From the NCBI GenBank assembly GCA_917880885.1, contig OU862919.1, positions 47,033,058 through 47,097,057 on the forward strand: a stretch of DNA of 64,000 nt. Direction: 5' to 3'. This document shows, in pieces, positions 52,678 to 63,673 of the stretch. Within the stretch, counting starts at the first letter, position 1. Every line of letters begins with the position of its first letter. Below the pieces are notes generated by a model. It had not been told where the DNA came from. It worked only from the letters and a program-made list of their open reading frames with translations, and made no database searches. This DNA comes from Limnephilus marmoratus. Taxonomy: Eukaryota; Arthropoda; Insecta; Trichoptera; Limnephilidae. The position numbers were made by a program, and so were the translations under genes.

Positions 52678-53041
52678 TTCCGCGACTTTTCATTCGCGAC
52701 AAAACACACCCGACAAAATATCCTCCGACAAAAAAGCCTACTGACAAAACATCCCCCAACAAAATATCTACTAAAACCTAACCTAACAAAAAAATGGGAC
52801 AAAAACAATACAGATATCCTGTAAAGATAATAAATTATTGTCATCTGTATTATATTTGCCTCATTTTACTATTTTTTAACAATAACGTATTGTCGTAATT
52901 ATAATTTACAGGTTGTCTGTATTATTTTTGCCCCATTTTTGTTAGGTTAGGTTAGGTTAAGTTTTAGTAGATATTTTGTTAAGGGGTGTTTTGTCCGTAT
53001 GATATTTTGTCGGGGAAATTTTGTCGCGGGTGAAAACGCGC
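52678..53041. mobile_element. Foldback with CGACAAAATATC motifs
   Basis: Left arm (52678-52822): CGCGACAAAACACACC, CGACAAAATATCC, AACAAAATATCTACTAAAAC. Right arm (about 52913-53041) is its reverse complement. The arms are about 115-130 bp with substitutions. TTAGGTTAGGTTAGG lies inside the right arm. Confidence 0.75.
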
Positions 53042-53049
53042 AGTACCAC

Positions 53050-53140
53050 TTATCTGGAGGAAAATAATTTCCCTCAGGGCCTATGTCATCTTTGAAGATG
53101 CTATGTGGAGGGTCTTTTTTTAGGAGAGGAAGAATAAACA
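53050..53140 (-). mobile_element. Family Z fragment
   Basis: GAGGAAAATAATTTCCCTCA, GGGCCTATGTCATCTTTG, TGTGGAGGGTCTTTTTTTAG. Confidence 0.65.
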
Positions 53141-53162
53141 CGTTAAAAAATAAAAATATTAC

Positions 53163-53210
53163 GTACCTAATAAGAAAATACTTTTGGCTGTGAAAATCTA
53201 AAATCATATC
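53163..53210. mobile_element. Foldback FB outer-arm fragment
   Basis: AAATACTTTTGGCTGTGAAA + ATCTAAAATC matches the outer arm at 28733-28760. Confidence 0.5.
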
Positions 53211-53280
53211 TCTCGACAAAGTTCATACACCCAAGTGGAAATTTTCTCAGATGATTCTCATCTTACGAGTACTTTAAAAA

Positions 53281-53440
53281 ACCGGTCAGTAGCTGAGTAG
53301 GCATCGCGTTTGGGTCCCACCCGAGCGTCACGTGCTCGATTCCTCGGCTGGCTAAGTCCTCCATCAAGACACAAGCAACATTTTCCGCTTAGGGTGGTGG
53401 TAGTAGGAGATTTTCAAATATTGTTGGGTTATTAAAAAAA
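53281..53440 (+). mobile_element. tRNA-derived SINE, family S2, copy 1
   Basis: CCGGTCAGTAGCTGAGTAGG (A-box region), B-box-like TGCTCGATTCC, then CTCGGCTGGCTAAGTCCTCC, GGTGGTGGTAGTAGGAG and TTGTTGGGTTATT. Second copy at 55533-55700. Confidence 0.75.
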
Positions 53441-53484
53441 ATAGAAGTCAAGTTATTGCCCTAAAAGGTAACATGTTACAGATA

Positions 53485-53760
53485 ATAAGCATTCCCTCAA
53501 TACCTCAAGGTCTTAGGGCCTTTTAGGGCCTCTGCTCTCTACTTTGTATTTTAATGACAAAAAACATGTTATCAGTTATTCTGATTTCATTCTTTACGCT
53601 GACGATATGAAAATATATAAACGCATAAGCTGAGCAGATTGCAAAAAATTGAAAGATATTTATAAAATTAATGAATGTTGCATACAAAATCAATTATTTA
53701 TAAACAAAAATAAATGCAATCAGAGAACACATTCGCGTAAGCCACAAATCTAATTTATAT
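53485..53760 (+). pseudogene. Reverse transcriptase fragment with YADD box
   Basis: IPQGLR, then a frameshift, and FILYADDMKIYKRIS with a stop soon after. The ADDMKIYK segment equals that of the intact ORF2 (FADDMKIYK). Only this catalytic-box neighbourhood survives, so it is inactive. Confidence 0.7.
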
Positions 53761-53964
53761 TTCAAAGTTTTATGTCTCATGATGGAAATTGCGCCTGCTG
53801 ATAATATTTTAATTGATGTAGAAATTCAAGACAGAAAAAGATGTGCAAATTTCATGACGCTGGAAACCATCGTTCTAAAGATTCGGCTACTTCAGAAATC
53901 AGATTTTTTGCTTTATAGCAAACTTTATAATTGACTGAAAATGGTGTTAACCAATCTGTCCTAT

Positions 53965-54553
53965 TTTGTCGGCAGGTCAAAATATTTCAGCTGTGCAATA
54001 AAATCCAAATAAATGGAATATTTCTGAACGCATCCGAAAACTAAAAACTGTTTTCGAAAGGTGATAAAATACGCTTTCGAGTGTTATTATTAGAAATAAA
54101 CACAGTTTTCAAAATATAAAAATTTCGAATGGAAACATGAAAAAGTTTAAAAAATGTCCCATTTTACGTTTTGTCTGATTAAAATTATAGATAAAAAAAA
54201 ATAAAAATACATTACATATTTTATCAGGGAACTGTATTATAAACGTTATCGTCAACTCACTTTTTTGTCCTTTCATGAAAAAATAAATAATTAATGAGAA
54301 ATTCCCTAAGTTTATATTTTTTTTATTGCCATGGGAAACTTTGGATTCATTAAGGTATATATATAATATATATACATTTTAATTATTTTGTCGTTAACTT
54401 TTAGATTTCAATATAAAGCGTGGTTTTTTCTCTTTCAAACATTGTTTAGATATTATTTCTAACCATTATATTAATGGAGACACAATGATTTTTATGAGAC
54501 CTATTTGATTTGTTCCGAAAGCCGAACAAATTAACCTGAGGGGTTAAATATAT
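53965..54553 (+). mobile_element. Family Y repeat, uninterrupted copy
   Basis: About 590 bp from TTTTGTCGGCAGGTCAAAAT to AACCTGAGGGGTTAA. It serves as the empty-site reference for insertions in other copies. It is non-coding. The TTAA next to the end suggests piggyBac-type mobilisation. Confidence 0.7.
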
Positions 54554-55372
54554 ATTTTTTGTAGTCGAGTTTTCAAAAAACAGTCAATTCTGCAAAGTTT
54601 GACGCCGATTCTCGCCGTTCTCGGCAAATCCGAAAATAAAGTTGCATGATATTTCTTGTACAGTTATGTAAAACCGAGAACATATTACAATCAAAACAAC
54701 ATTCAGAGCCAAATTGTACAACGTTACAAAGCTGCTATGTACAATAAGTGTTGCGAGTATATTGAGTTGTTTAAGACAACTTGGTGACAAGCTACCAAAC
54801 TAGAGGGCGGAGAAGAATAACAGGAATGATAATATAATGACAACGAAGAGAGAATAATAAATTAAAATTATTATTTCACGTCGAACAAGCCAGGACCACA
54901 TATTTTAGCAAACTTCTAATCAACTAGTGGTAGAAGGGGGAAACTGGTGAATTCACATCACATTTGGTGATTTGTAACGCCATTGTTTCCTGATGGGTTT
55001 GTTCTGCTTTCCGCCAATGGCAGAGCCAAGCTTTAACCAGTAAGGTTGAATCTGCATGATGCGTACAATCGATTGCCGTTTGCGGGCAATATGAAAGTAT
55101 TTCTCATTTTGTTACGCCTGTTAATTTACCGCCGAGTTAAAAAATACTATCGTTACACTGTCATGACGACCTAAGGTTATGATATATTTCGACGTGTGTA
55201 TCGCTGAGAAAAAGGTTATCAACTAACTCTTGTCCTGTCATAATATAAAGGCTATGACAGTTCAATGAATCCGAAGTGCAAAGTAAATATCGCATTGTTA
55301 CATGTTGCACTCTGACGTGTGTTAATTTGACGAGGATTATAACCGTTATAAAATACTTTACATATACGAAAT
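54554..55372. other. No gene recognised
   Basis: AT-rich spacer; the minus-strand frame 54584-54790 shows no domain. Confidence 0.4.
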
Positions 55373-55480
55373 AGGGCCGTTCAAATAATACGTAAGCACA
55401 TTTTTAAACCCCCCTCCTCCTCGTCAGCAAAAGAAAGCAAAGCTCTTACCCCCCCCCCCCCCCCATGCTTAAGTAAACAT
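55373..55480. mobile_element. MITE family P-like piece with C runs
   Basis: GGGCCGTTCAAATAATACGT, AAACCCCCCTCCTCCTCGTC and a long C run at 55449-55463. A diverged relative lies at 55925-56035. Confidence 0.45.
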
Positions 55481-55532
55481 TGGTACATGCATTCAATGTT
55501 ACGATTGTTATTAACCGGTACGATTGTTATTG

Positions 55533-55700
55533 ACCGGTCAGTGGTTGAGAGGGCATCGCGTTCGGGTCCCACCTAGGCGTTCGGTGTTCGATTCCTCGGC
55601 TGGCTAAGTCCTCCATCACGACTCAAGCAACATTTTCGGCTTACTGTGGTGGTAGAAGGAGATTTTAAAATATTGTTAGGTTATTCGTAATCCGAGAATG
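55533..55700 (+). mobile_element. SINE S2, copy 2
   Basis: CCGGTCAGTGGTTGAGAGGG, B-box GTGTTCGATTCC, CTCGGCTGGCTAAGTCCTCC and GGTGGTAGAAGGAG. The promoter boxes are better preserved than in copy 1. Confidence 0.8.
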
Positions 55701-56035
55701 TTTGTCTTTCTTTAAAAAAAAAGTGCTGTACCGAAACGAAACAATAGATTGGCGGCAGAAATTTAGACAAGAGAATAGCGCGCGGTAATTTTTATACTCG
55801 GTTCTAAGCGAGTAAACGTTTCCATTATTTTCGGAAATGCCTCTCGTTTTCGAGCATAGACAAGTAGTGTTCAAACAAAAATCGACTAAATTTTGTAGAA
55901 AATCTGAAAAAGTAAAAAAAATAATATTGGTACTTCTGACGTAATCTAGATTCCCCCACCCCCCATGTCATCAAAAATAAGGAAAGCAAAGACCCCTACG
56001 CCCTCCTGTAGTGCTTACGTAATACTTGAATGAGC

Positions 56036-56676
56036 AAAATGGTCCACGGTTATTTAACCCGGCGGTGAACAACCAGTAGACCATAAAGTTGTAGTCAAGT
56101 ATCGCCTTTGAATGAGTCACCTTTTCAAGAATCCGTCTCATACAAATGATACCAAGTGCCTATGAAAACCCCTCACCATTTGAGTGCACACCAGAGTGAA
56201 ATATCAATATAAACGCTGCATAAGAGTGTATTTTAACTTTTACTCGTAACCTTCTGGTCTATTCTATAATTAGTTTGGAATGGTCCAACCACTTAGCAGC
56301 AATGTGAACTTGGTGGAATGATCATTGATGTTTGAGCCAGAATCAGAAGCAGAAATGATCACTAAGTAACTACTATGACCCATTTTAAATGGACCATTTA
56401 GGATACTGCGCGAGTGTGATTGAAATTTAATTGGATCAACGTATAAAAACCATTAAATCGACGACCATTTTCAAAAGACTGAAATAACATCACCAAACAG
56501 ACGTATGTAGATATATGTGAAAATATTAATTTCATGTATTGGATAAATAATTTAATGATTTAATTTCATGATTTGGATAAACGAATACTGGAAAAACAAT
56601 AAAACAAATTAATGTAATGTTGTTACAACCTTTCGATGGAAAGGACATCCAATTTAATTATACTTATTATTATTAT
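56036..56676. other. No gene recognised
   Basis: AT-rich spacer. No feature supported. Confidence 0.35.
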
Positions 56677-56964
56677 CAGTGGCGGCTCGTGACTTTTGGG
56701 TGTGCTAGGGTGCTAATATTAAAAAAATGTTATCATGGATGTTGTCGTATGCGAAAAAAAATTTATTTTTTTTCAAAAATCGGTGTTTTGTATGAAGATT
56801 TCAGGAAATTGGTGCGGCGCACCGCCAAACTGAAACTTCCTGAAATTTTTCATACAAAAAAATGATTTTCAAAAAAAAATTTTTTTTCGGCTACAACAAC
56901 ATCAATAATGCCATTTTTTTAATATCAGCACTCTAACACACCCAAAAGTCACGAGCTGCCACTG
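56677..56964. mobile_element. hAT MITE, palindromic
   Basis: 288 bp from CAGTGGCGGCTCGTGACTTT to AAAGTCACGAGCTGCCACTG, with about 40-bp TIRs plus a further internal palindrome (TTTCAGGAA/TTCCTGAAA). CAGTGGCG ends are hAT-like. Flanks are in a TTATTA run, so the 8-bp duplication (CTTATTAT) is only compatible, not proven. Confidence 0.8.
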
Positions 56965-57594
56965 CTTATTATTCAAACCATTTATCTTTACAACGAGTAG
57001 AAAAAAATCAGATACTTAATTCAAGTAGATTCCAAAATGCTATATAAGGATCACGTATTTTCAAATCCAATCACTACCTTCAGAAGGAACTTACACTTGC
57101 ATATACCTGACAATCTCCTCACTTACGGCCGCTGTTTCCTACTAATCAACTTCTAAGCTGAAACTAAGGTTCATCACTGCTTAAATGCACAACTACGCTG
57201 TTCCCAACACACAAACATCGCTTAAGCAAGCCGCTTAGTCTAAGCCAGCCGGACTACTGGATTAGCTACCTAAGCATAAATCTAAGGAAAGTACTAGTTA
57301 TACAAAGTGTCCACAGAGTGAAAAAATACCGCGAATCAAATGACAGTCGGGTTATTTGTCAGTTTGCAGTTGCATTTATTTGTCAGTTTTATTGTCGTTT
57401 TAATAAAATGGATAGAGAAGTTTAAGACATTTTAGACATAATAGATATCGCTGAATGGGCGGAAGTAATCGATGAAAACATCGGGTTATACAGGCGGCGA
57501 CAGGATGTGGATGTCAATTACATCGAACTTTAAACGACAAAGATTTTTTTGACCGTTTTCGTATGACGAAAACATGTTTTTTTTAAATATTTTA
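56965..57594. other. No gene recognised
   Basis: AT-rich spacer. No feature supported. Confidence 0.35.
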
Positions 57595-57629
57595 AACCAA
57601 ATTGAGGAGAAGTTCTCCTCAATTTGGTT
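57595..57629. repeat. Perfect 35-bp palindrome
   Basis: AACCAAATTGAGGAGAA, a single G, then TTCTCCTCAATTTGGTT. Confidence 0.9.
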
Positions 57630-57834
57630 ACTTATACAAGCGAAAGGTAAGTTTTTATTTACGCAAGTGTCATTTTTCAACGATAAAATAACAACGTGAA
57701 TCGAACGTTCCCTACAAAATGCTTAAAAATCGCATGGCTGATCAAAAACTAAGATTAGAACTTAGATAACGATCAAAAAGTTGGTAACAGCGGCCGTTAG
57801 AGCCACTTTTAAACACTTAAACAGACCCCGCAGA

Positions 57835-58140
57835 GCGCAAATAAATTTTATTTAATTAGTTTGTGTTATTTCACAACTTATTAATTAAAATTAATATGTG
57901 GTGTATTTGCGGCACGTTGCAGAGTGAAAGATACTCTCAGTATCGCCCTGGTTTAAGACCACCTTTCAAAATTGAAACGTTGCTTGGAATGGCTTTAGCC
58001 GTGTTTGGTGACCAATCTAAATAGCCACGTACTTCCCCACCTTCTTCATCCCCATCTATTCCCCTCCTCACTGCCTTCAGCTTCAAAACATATCCCAATT
58101 GGGGGTGCCGTAGTCTCACTGGCTCAATACGGTTGAGACT
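57835..58140 (+). mobile_element. SINE S1, copy 4 (plus strand, head lost)
   Basis: AAATAAATTTTATTTAATTA, ATACTCTCAGTATCGCCCTG, TGGCTTTAGCCGTGTTTGG and CACTGGCTCAATACGG run in the forward direction. The tRNA-like head upstream of 57835 is not preserved. Confidence 0.7.
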
Positions 58141-58610
58141 CGCATTTCACCTTCACCTTCACCAATCGCTAAGTTCTTGATTAACTTCTTTGACATCACA
58201 TTTGTGCCGATTTCGAATAAAGATAATTATTAAAACGACTGGCAATTTTGCAGCCCGCATTAACCCATTGAGCTAAGTAGGGCGTTCCTTGTTCCAGGTT
58301 CTAGGTTCGGTTCCAGGTTAACTGTCCGGATGACCGCTTTCGCCCCGGCAGTTATTCCGAGGCCAGATGGGATCGGGGAATGAAACTCTAATTAGGGCGA
58401 TAAATTTCTTTCCAGCATCTTTATATCCAGAATGTGACCCTTGCAGAGTTAATGAGAAGAAAACTAACAGACCCCAGAACAAAAAAGCAAACTTGTCCCA
58501 TTTTCCACCTCTTATAGGCTACAAGTAAGGGCCGTTCAAAAGTTAATGAACGCAAGTAAGTAGAAAAATTAACCTATAATAAAAACAAAGTTTTTTTTTT
58601 TTACTATAAT
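58141..58610. other. Unassigned; possible tRNA-like SINE trace
   Basis: 58265-58320 has ATTGAGCTAAGTAGGGCG and GGTTCGGTTCC, which could be weak A and B boxes. No body match was found. Confidence 0.3.
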
Positions 58611-58928
58611 ACATCTAAACGAAATCCGAACACTAAATTTGGTGATCGTGCGTTCGAAGTACACGACCCTGAGGCTTGGAATAAACTTCCTATGGAATAT
58701 GGAATTGGAAAGATCCAAAATGAAAACTCACTTTTTCAGATGCTCATTTCCATAAATTCGTCATTCTATTTAAACTTTGCAATTTTTTAAATATATTTTT
58801 TCTCTCTGTTTATAGTTTAATAGTTGCTGATGTCCATGAATATAAATATTGTTTTCTCTTGCAATTCCCTGCAACTACTCATGATAAGGTCAATGCTTTG
58901 TTTCCTTAATAAACTAAAATAAAATAAA
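58611..58928 (+). pseudogene. LINE C-terminal remnant
   Basis: 60 codons: TSKRNPNTKFGDRAFEVHDP, EAWNKLPMEYGIGKIQNEN, ending at TAA 58788-58790. The FGDRAF-V---WN-LP pattern marks the last segment of CR1/Jockey-group ORF2. The tail is AATAAACTAAAATAAAAT. Confidence 0.7.
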
Positions 58929-59099
58929 AATGCTAATTATTTGCCTGCCAATGGACAAAGTCAGTGGTAACCTAACATCCCAATCTGTTTAATGTTGAGC
59001 GATGATTCATTTTAATGCATTAAAGACCGACTGTTAATTTCATTTGTTTGATATCTATACATTCTCGTAAACCCAGTTAACTCATAAGATAATTTTTGC

Positions 59100-59425
59100 A
59101 TCGGTGTTCTTAAATTGTAATATTATGTAAAAACTAATTACTTCTTCTGGCGTTAATCTTATTGTAGGTATAATATGTATGTTATTAAGTAACTAGTTTT
59201 AGATCAGCATTTATATGTCTTAGTCATAAGTTTTTTTTTTTAAAGTCACTAGCTATAAGTCTTAGATGTAGGTCACTAGTTATAATTGTTATAATATAAG
59301 ACTAGTTATAATTATAAGCCAGTAATATTAATTATTTTACATACTTATTTGTACAGCGCCCTTGAGGTGATTTTTCACAAAAAACGGCGCTATATAAATT
59401 AGCCAAATATTATTATTATTATTTA
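59100..59425 (+). mobile_element. LINE 3' UTR with CTTGAGG tail and ATT repeat
   Basis: AGTCACTAGCTATAAGTC is repeated loosely at 59245-59330, then GCGCCCTTGAGGTGATTTTT, CACAAAAAACGGCGCTATAT and AAATATTATTATTATTATT. Confidence 0.65.
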
Positions 59426-60239
59426 TCTATTTTCAATTTTCTGGCCATCTTTTATGTTCAATTTCGTATATGGACGTAAATGAAACCAAAAATATAGATA
59501 TGATAGAATGAATTGTCATCGACAACGAGTCTATCTGTCGAGTTTCAGCTCGATCGGAAGTCGGGAAGTGGGTTAATATCCACTTCCAAGATTTGCATTA
59601 AATAATTTATTGACGATAACAAAATCGAAATTCAAATAGATGTATTTTTAAATGTAGCTATCTATAACCTAGTGGTTATCCATCATAAATCAAGAAAGCA
59701 ATATTTATTGTTTGAAAGATCATTTTTATTTATGTACGCTGACTGGTTTCGGAACTTGGAAAAAATATAATATTGTGTGAACATAATATATTACAAAGTA
59801 TTGAGGTAGGGATGGGGGCGTGACTAGGGATTAGTGAAGAGTGGGGAGAGGAGATAGAACGGAAGGTGAAAGGGAACATGTCCAAGATGGGACTGTAAGA
59901 TAATATTTTTGGTTATAATAAATTTGTTTGTAAATGGAAATGGGTGAATTATATGTATTTCGGTATGCTGAATTCGAGAATGCCATCCATTTCGACCCAT
60001 CACGTAAGGATTTTCCGCAAAGTGGAAATTAAAATATAGGCAAAAACCCGCCTTACACTACCTACTTCTGTAGGGAATGTTCAAAAGAAAAAAAAATCAT
60101 AAAATTATACAAATTTAATTAATTTTAAGTCATAAAATATTTTATTTACATTAGGTATATACAATTATAAATCTACATACGATCTCCTTTTTTAGTTTCG
60201 AAGCTTCGTTTTGTGCTTTATCTTTTGTGGGATGTTATA
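59426..60239. other. No gene; PLE-type GAAACCAGTC at 59741-59750 (-)
   Basis: On the minus strand TTCCGAAACCAGTCAGCGTA equals the 3' half of the hammerhead-like motif. No CUGANGA box is found upstream. Otherwise AT-rich. Confidence 0.4.
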
Positions 60240-60750
60240 TTAAAATTGTTGAGGTCCACTGGAGTGGCCTACTTGAAATTCGTCACTAGAACTTTCTACT
60301 GATTGACTTTCTGATGATGGCAAATCGTCTAGGCCTTGGGGTCCTTGTGGTGTAGGAATGCCAGGTCCGTAAGGGACTGGGCGGAGTGCCGAATACAGGT
60401 ATGGGTAACAAATTTGTTTTCTTTTATATTTTTGGTACTACACCCTTGCACATTGCACGAACAAAAGTAGCAGTCATCGCTGTGGTTCGAGGCTCTCTCC
60501 AGATCATGGGAACACCAAAACGAAAAGATTTAACTTTACCTTTTGACCACATTCTAAGTCCTTCAACACAGCCTGAACAAACTCCATGCGGGGCCCAAGA
60601 TTTGTCCTGGTCCCCTATCTTTACACCAAACATGCAAAATACACCTTTTTTAACAAAATCAGTAATATTTCTTTGTTGTTTTTTCACTACAAATTCACCA
60701 CAAATATAGCAAAAACTCTCAGAAGATTTTACACAACCTCTTGAAGTCAT
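60240..60750 (-). pseudogene. Uncharacterised cysteine-rich protein family, broken copy
   Basis: From ATG 60750: MTSRGCVKSSESFCYICGEF, then KQQRNITDFVKKGVFCMFGV, KIGDQDKSWAPHGVCSGCVE and RFGVPMIWREP. A lost base near 60497 moves the frame to DDCYFCSCNVQGCSTKN. A further shift leads to GPGIPTPQGPQGLDDLPSSE and a stop at 60242-60240. The CYIC, HxVCxxC and CYFC pairs would bind zinc. I recall this family as a recurrent uncharacterised protein of arthropods and cnidarians; function unknown. It may be part of, or carried by, a mobile element. Two frameshifts inactivate it. Confidence 0.7.
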
Positions 60751-61195
60751 TTTTGAAAAGCACGTTACGAAAGTTGGAACAGAAATAAATAAATGAAAGG
60801 GAATGGAAGGGAGTGGGCAACTTCGGAATCGCATTCTCTCATCATACTTACTGCGGAAAATCCCGATATATATGATTCAATGCTGACTAATTTTATCGTC
60901 ATGAGTTACTAAATGTTTTGTTTCAGTCAGTCAGAAAAAAACCTTACGTGATGGAATTTTTTTGATAATTTTCCCGAATTCAGCAACCAAAAATACATGG
61001 GAATAACCTCTTATTTCAAAGAAAAAAAAACAGTCGCAGACCTGTGTAATTATATTATATAATTAAATAATTATATAATATTATTATATAATTATTAATT
61101 TCTAAGGATTATAAGTTATCCAAGCGTTTCCCTTTATTATTTATATGAATCAGCGTATTTTTTAATAGCGTTATAAATTTTTTACTTAAGAAGTA
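60751..61195. other. No gene; AT palindromes at 61050-61110
   Basis: TATTATATAATTAAATAATT and TATAATATTATTATATAATT form overlapping AT-rich inverted repeats. No coding evidence. Confidence 0.5.
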
Positions 61196-61636
61196 TTAAT
61201 ATTTGGGAATTGGATCGAAGGAGGGGGGTTCGTGGGAGGGGGGATGAGGTAGGGAGAAATGTGGAAGGAGAACGCAGGAATGGGAGAAGGCGGGGAAGGT
61301 GAAAAGGGAACGCAAGAGGGGAGAGGGACGCGGGAAGGGCAGAGGGAGGGATTGCAAAAAATTGAGGGAAAGCAACAGTAGGGGATAGCAGGATAGATAG
61401 GGGATAACAGTAGGGGATAGCAGGGGGAAAATTTGGCAAAATCCATACTTCTCACACTGACTGCTGTATGTGACCTGTTCAGTTCACAGATCGGAAAACG
61501 TTTTGATTTATTCATGTAAGTACCAGACGGAAAAAAAAAAAAAATATTGTGTATCCAAAAAGACTTCAATAAACAGAATTTGAACACCAAACACTTTCTT
61601 TGAGTGGCTTTGCATTGCATGCCGGGTACTCGCTAG
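61196..61636 (+). mobile_element. Helitron H3, 3' part
   Basis: The G-rich block 61215-61430, with AGGGGATAGCAGG repeats, ends TTGCATTGCATGCCGGGTAC, TCGCTAG then T. The middle 61440-61600 differs from other copies. Confidence 0.7.
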
Positions 61637-61896
61637 TTACTTATAAGCAAAGCAACAACCTAACAACAGAACTTCACCTTTAGTAAGTAAATTGAACTAG
61701 AACTTCACCAGGTATTGCTTGAATTGATAAACTTCCTTGATTAAAATCTTAACTTGATTCAACTACGTAATACTAGAAGTCAGGATTTATTTCAGCGCAG
61801 AAATTCTGGGACTAACTACCATGATATTATGTACTCCTCTTTGCTCAGCATACTAATGGAGGGAAACAATTATACCAAGTCAGTACACATATTCAA

Positions 61897-62164
61897 TCAT
61901 TACATAGTATAAAATGAAGTCGCTCAAAATGTATGTGCGCTTAGATCTTTTAAACTACGCAACGGATTTTCATGCGGTTTTCACCAATAGATAGAGTGAT
62001 TCAAGAGGAAGGTTTAAATGTATAAAACATGCTTATTATAGTAGAGAAAAGCCGAGAAATTCAAATATTCAATTCAGGCAGCGGTCAGCGCGCAGCTGGC
62101 AAGCGGGTTGTGTGGCTTTTATAAAGGTCGGGTAATGTGTGCAACGTGTGGCCGGGTCTGCTAG
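61897..62164 (+). mobile_element. Helitron H1, complete 268-bp copy
   Basis: A|TCATTACATAGTATAAAATG at the start and GTGTGGCCGGGTCTGCTAG|T at the end. It is the reference for the triplicated version at 42373-43230. No Rep/helicase. Confidence 0.85.
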
Positions 62165-62267
62165 TTTATCTTTAAACAAATATAAAATGTTGTTACTAAG
62201 GCAGTTCAGTTATGTACAAAATACTGTTATTTCTTACATATGTAAAAGTCCCGAAAAAGGGCGTTAA

Positions 62268-62920
62268 TCTTAATATACAAAAAGTCGGGTTAGTTACACC
62301 ATTTATAACTCGGAAACGGCTGGACCGACTTTTATGATCTTTGATTTGTTGGATTTGTCTCCGCCCCAAATAGCAGAATAGCTATTAAAACATCGGAAAA
62401 ATTTACGAAAAAATAAATTATGAAGAAAATTATTTTCCTCATACATTTTGTATGGAACGAATGCTCATCTTTTGAAAGAGCTGCAGGAATATTGTGATAA
62501 GTATAATATTGAGTAGTGAGTAAATTCCAAAAGGTCTAATGTCAATGCGCTGATTGTTTTGGTTTTGTTCTTAAACATATAATGCTGCCCCTCTTTCTTA
62601 CACACTAAATGTCAAGAACAGTCGAAAATGGGACAAACGGTGAACGTATGTCTGCACCCCTCCAAACGAAAAATTATAATTAATCTCCCTCACATGTATA
62701 AAGAATATGAAACGCAATTCCCGTAAATAAGTGGAAAAGTAAGAAAATCACAAAAATTATGAATCCGTACACCATCTCTGATACTGGCAAAAACAAAACA
62801 TGGACAGTTGGGCATCGATAATTGCTTCATTGTGTAATTTTTAACTTAATTTAATTCAGCTAATAAGTTAACACAACAGTTATTGAGTCTGAGGTGGTAC
62901 GAAGTTCGCGGGTCAGCTAG
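62268..62920 (+). mobile_element. Helitron H2, 653 bp
   Basis: A|TCTTAATATACAAAAAGTCG start, containing ACTCGGAAACGGCTGGACCG. It ends GAAGTTCGCGGGTCAGCTAG|T with a CGAAGTTCG hairpin just inside. A 3'-end relative lies at 51237-51308. Confidence 0.8.
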
Positions 62921-63337
62921 TTAATATATAAATCCACTAAGCCGAGATCCTGCAAGCCGCCTACACTATAACAATAATATCATTATGCATGCGCAAGTAT
63001 TTTATGGGCGAAAGGCTCGATCGATTCGCTGACCCACATGGAATAGAAAACATATTATGTAGCATAGGTTAAACAGAACCCGACCAGCATAGACACATTG
63101 GAAACTGTCTGCCGGACAGTGGGCTGAAAATCGCCTTTCATAGACATAGAGACTTGAATTTTCAAGGGTCTTTTTTTTTGCTAGAAATGGATTCTGCTGA
63201 TCATTACTATGCTACAAAATTTCGAATGAAGCAATTGCGTGCACAAATGAAGGGTTATCTTTTTTTTAAGAAAAATTTGTATGGCACTAACATTAAAAAT
63301 GAGGATATCTCTGGCATCATAAGGTTGGCCATTCCAT
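62921..63337. other. No gene recognised
   Basis: The frame 63154-63378 (+) has no recognisable domain and runs into the foldback. Confidence 0.35.
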
Positions 63338-63673
63338 CCTTACACACAGATTTACAACTATTTATTTGTATTTTTTGACTTACTTCGTATTGTGGCGCAA
63401 CGTACGATTTATTTTTTTAAAGTCTTCAAAGTTGAAAAAAAAACTTTTTTATGTTGATGATTCATTTTAATGCTTAAATGCATTAGCATCCTCTTCTACA
63501 ATATTTATCATGATTACTGATTAATAATCAATGTTGAAGCACCCATTTCCGTACATTACTTCGACCAGAAGTGTCAAATATGCCAATGATGCCAATATGA
63601 TTCAACATTGATACGCCACAATACGAAGTATGTCAAAATATACAAATAAATAGTAGTATATCTGTGTGTAAGG
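63338..63673. mobile_element. Foldback element, 60-bp arms
   Basis: 63338-63397 (CCTTACACACAGAT...TACTTCGTATTGTGGCG) is inverted at 63614-63673 (CGCCACAATACGAAGTA...TCTGTGTGTAAGG). The 216-bp centre is non-coding. Confidence 0.8.

Noticed and set aside
52945..52965. Telomeric TTAGG repeat
   Set aside because: Only three units and located inside a foldback arm; similar tracts at 2650 and 28880 are internal to MITE M.
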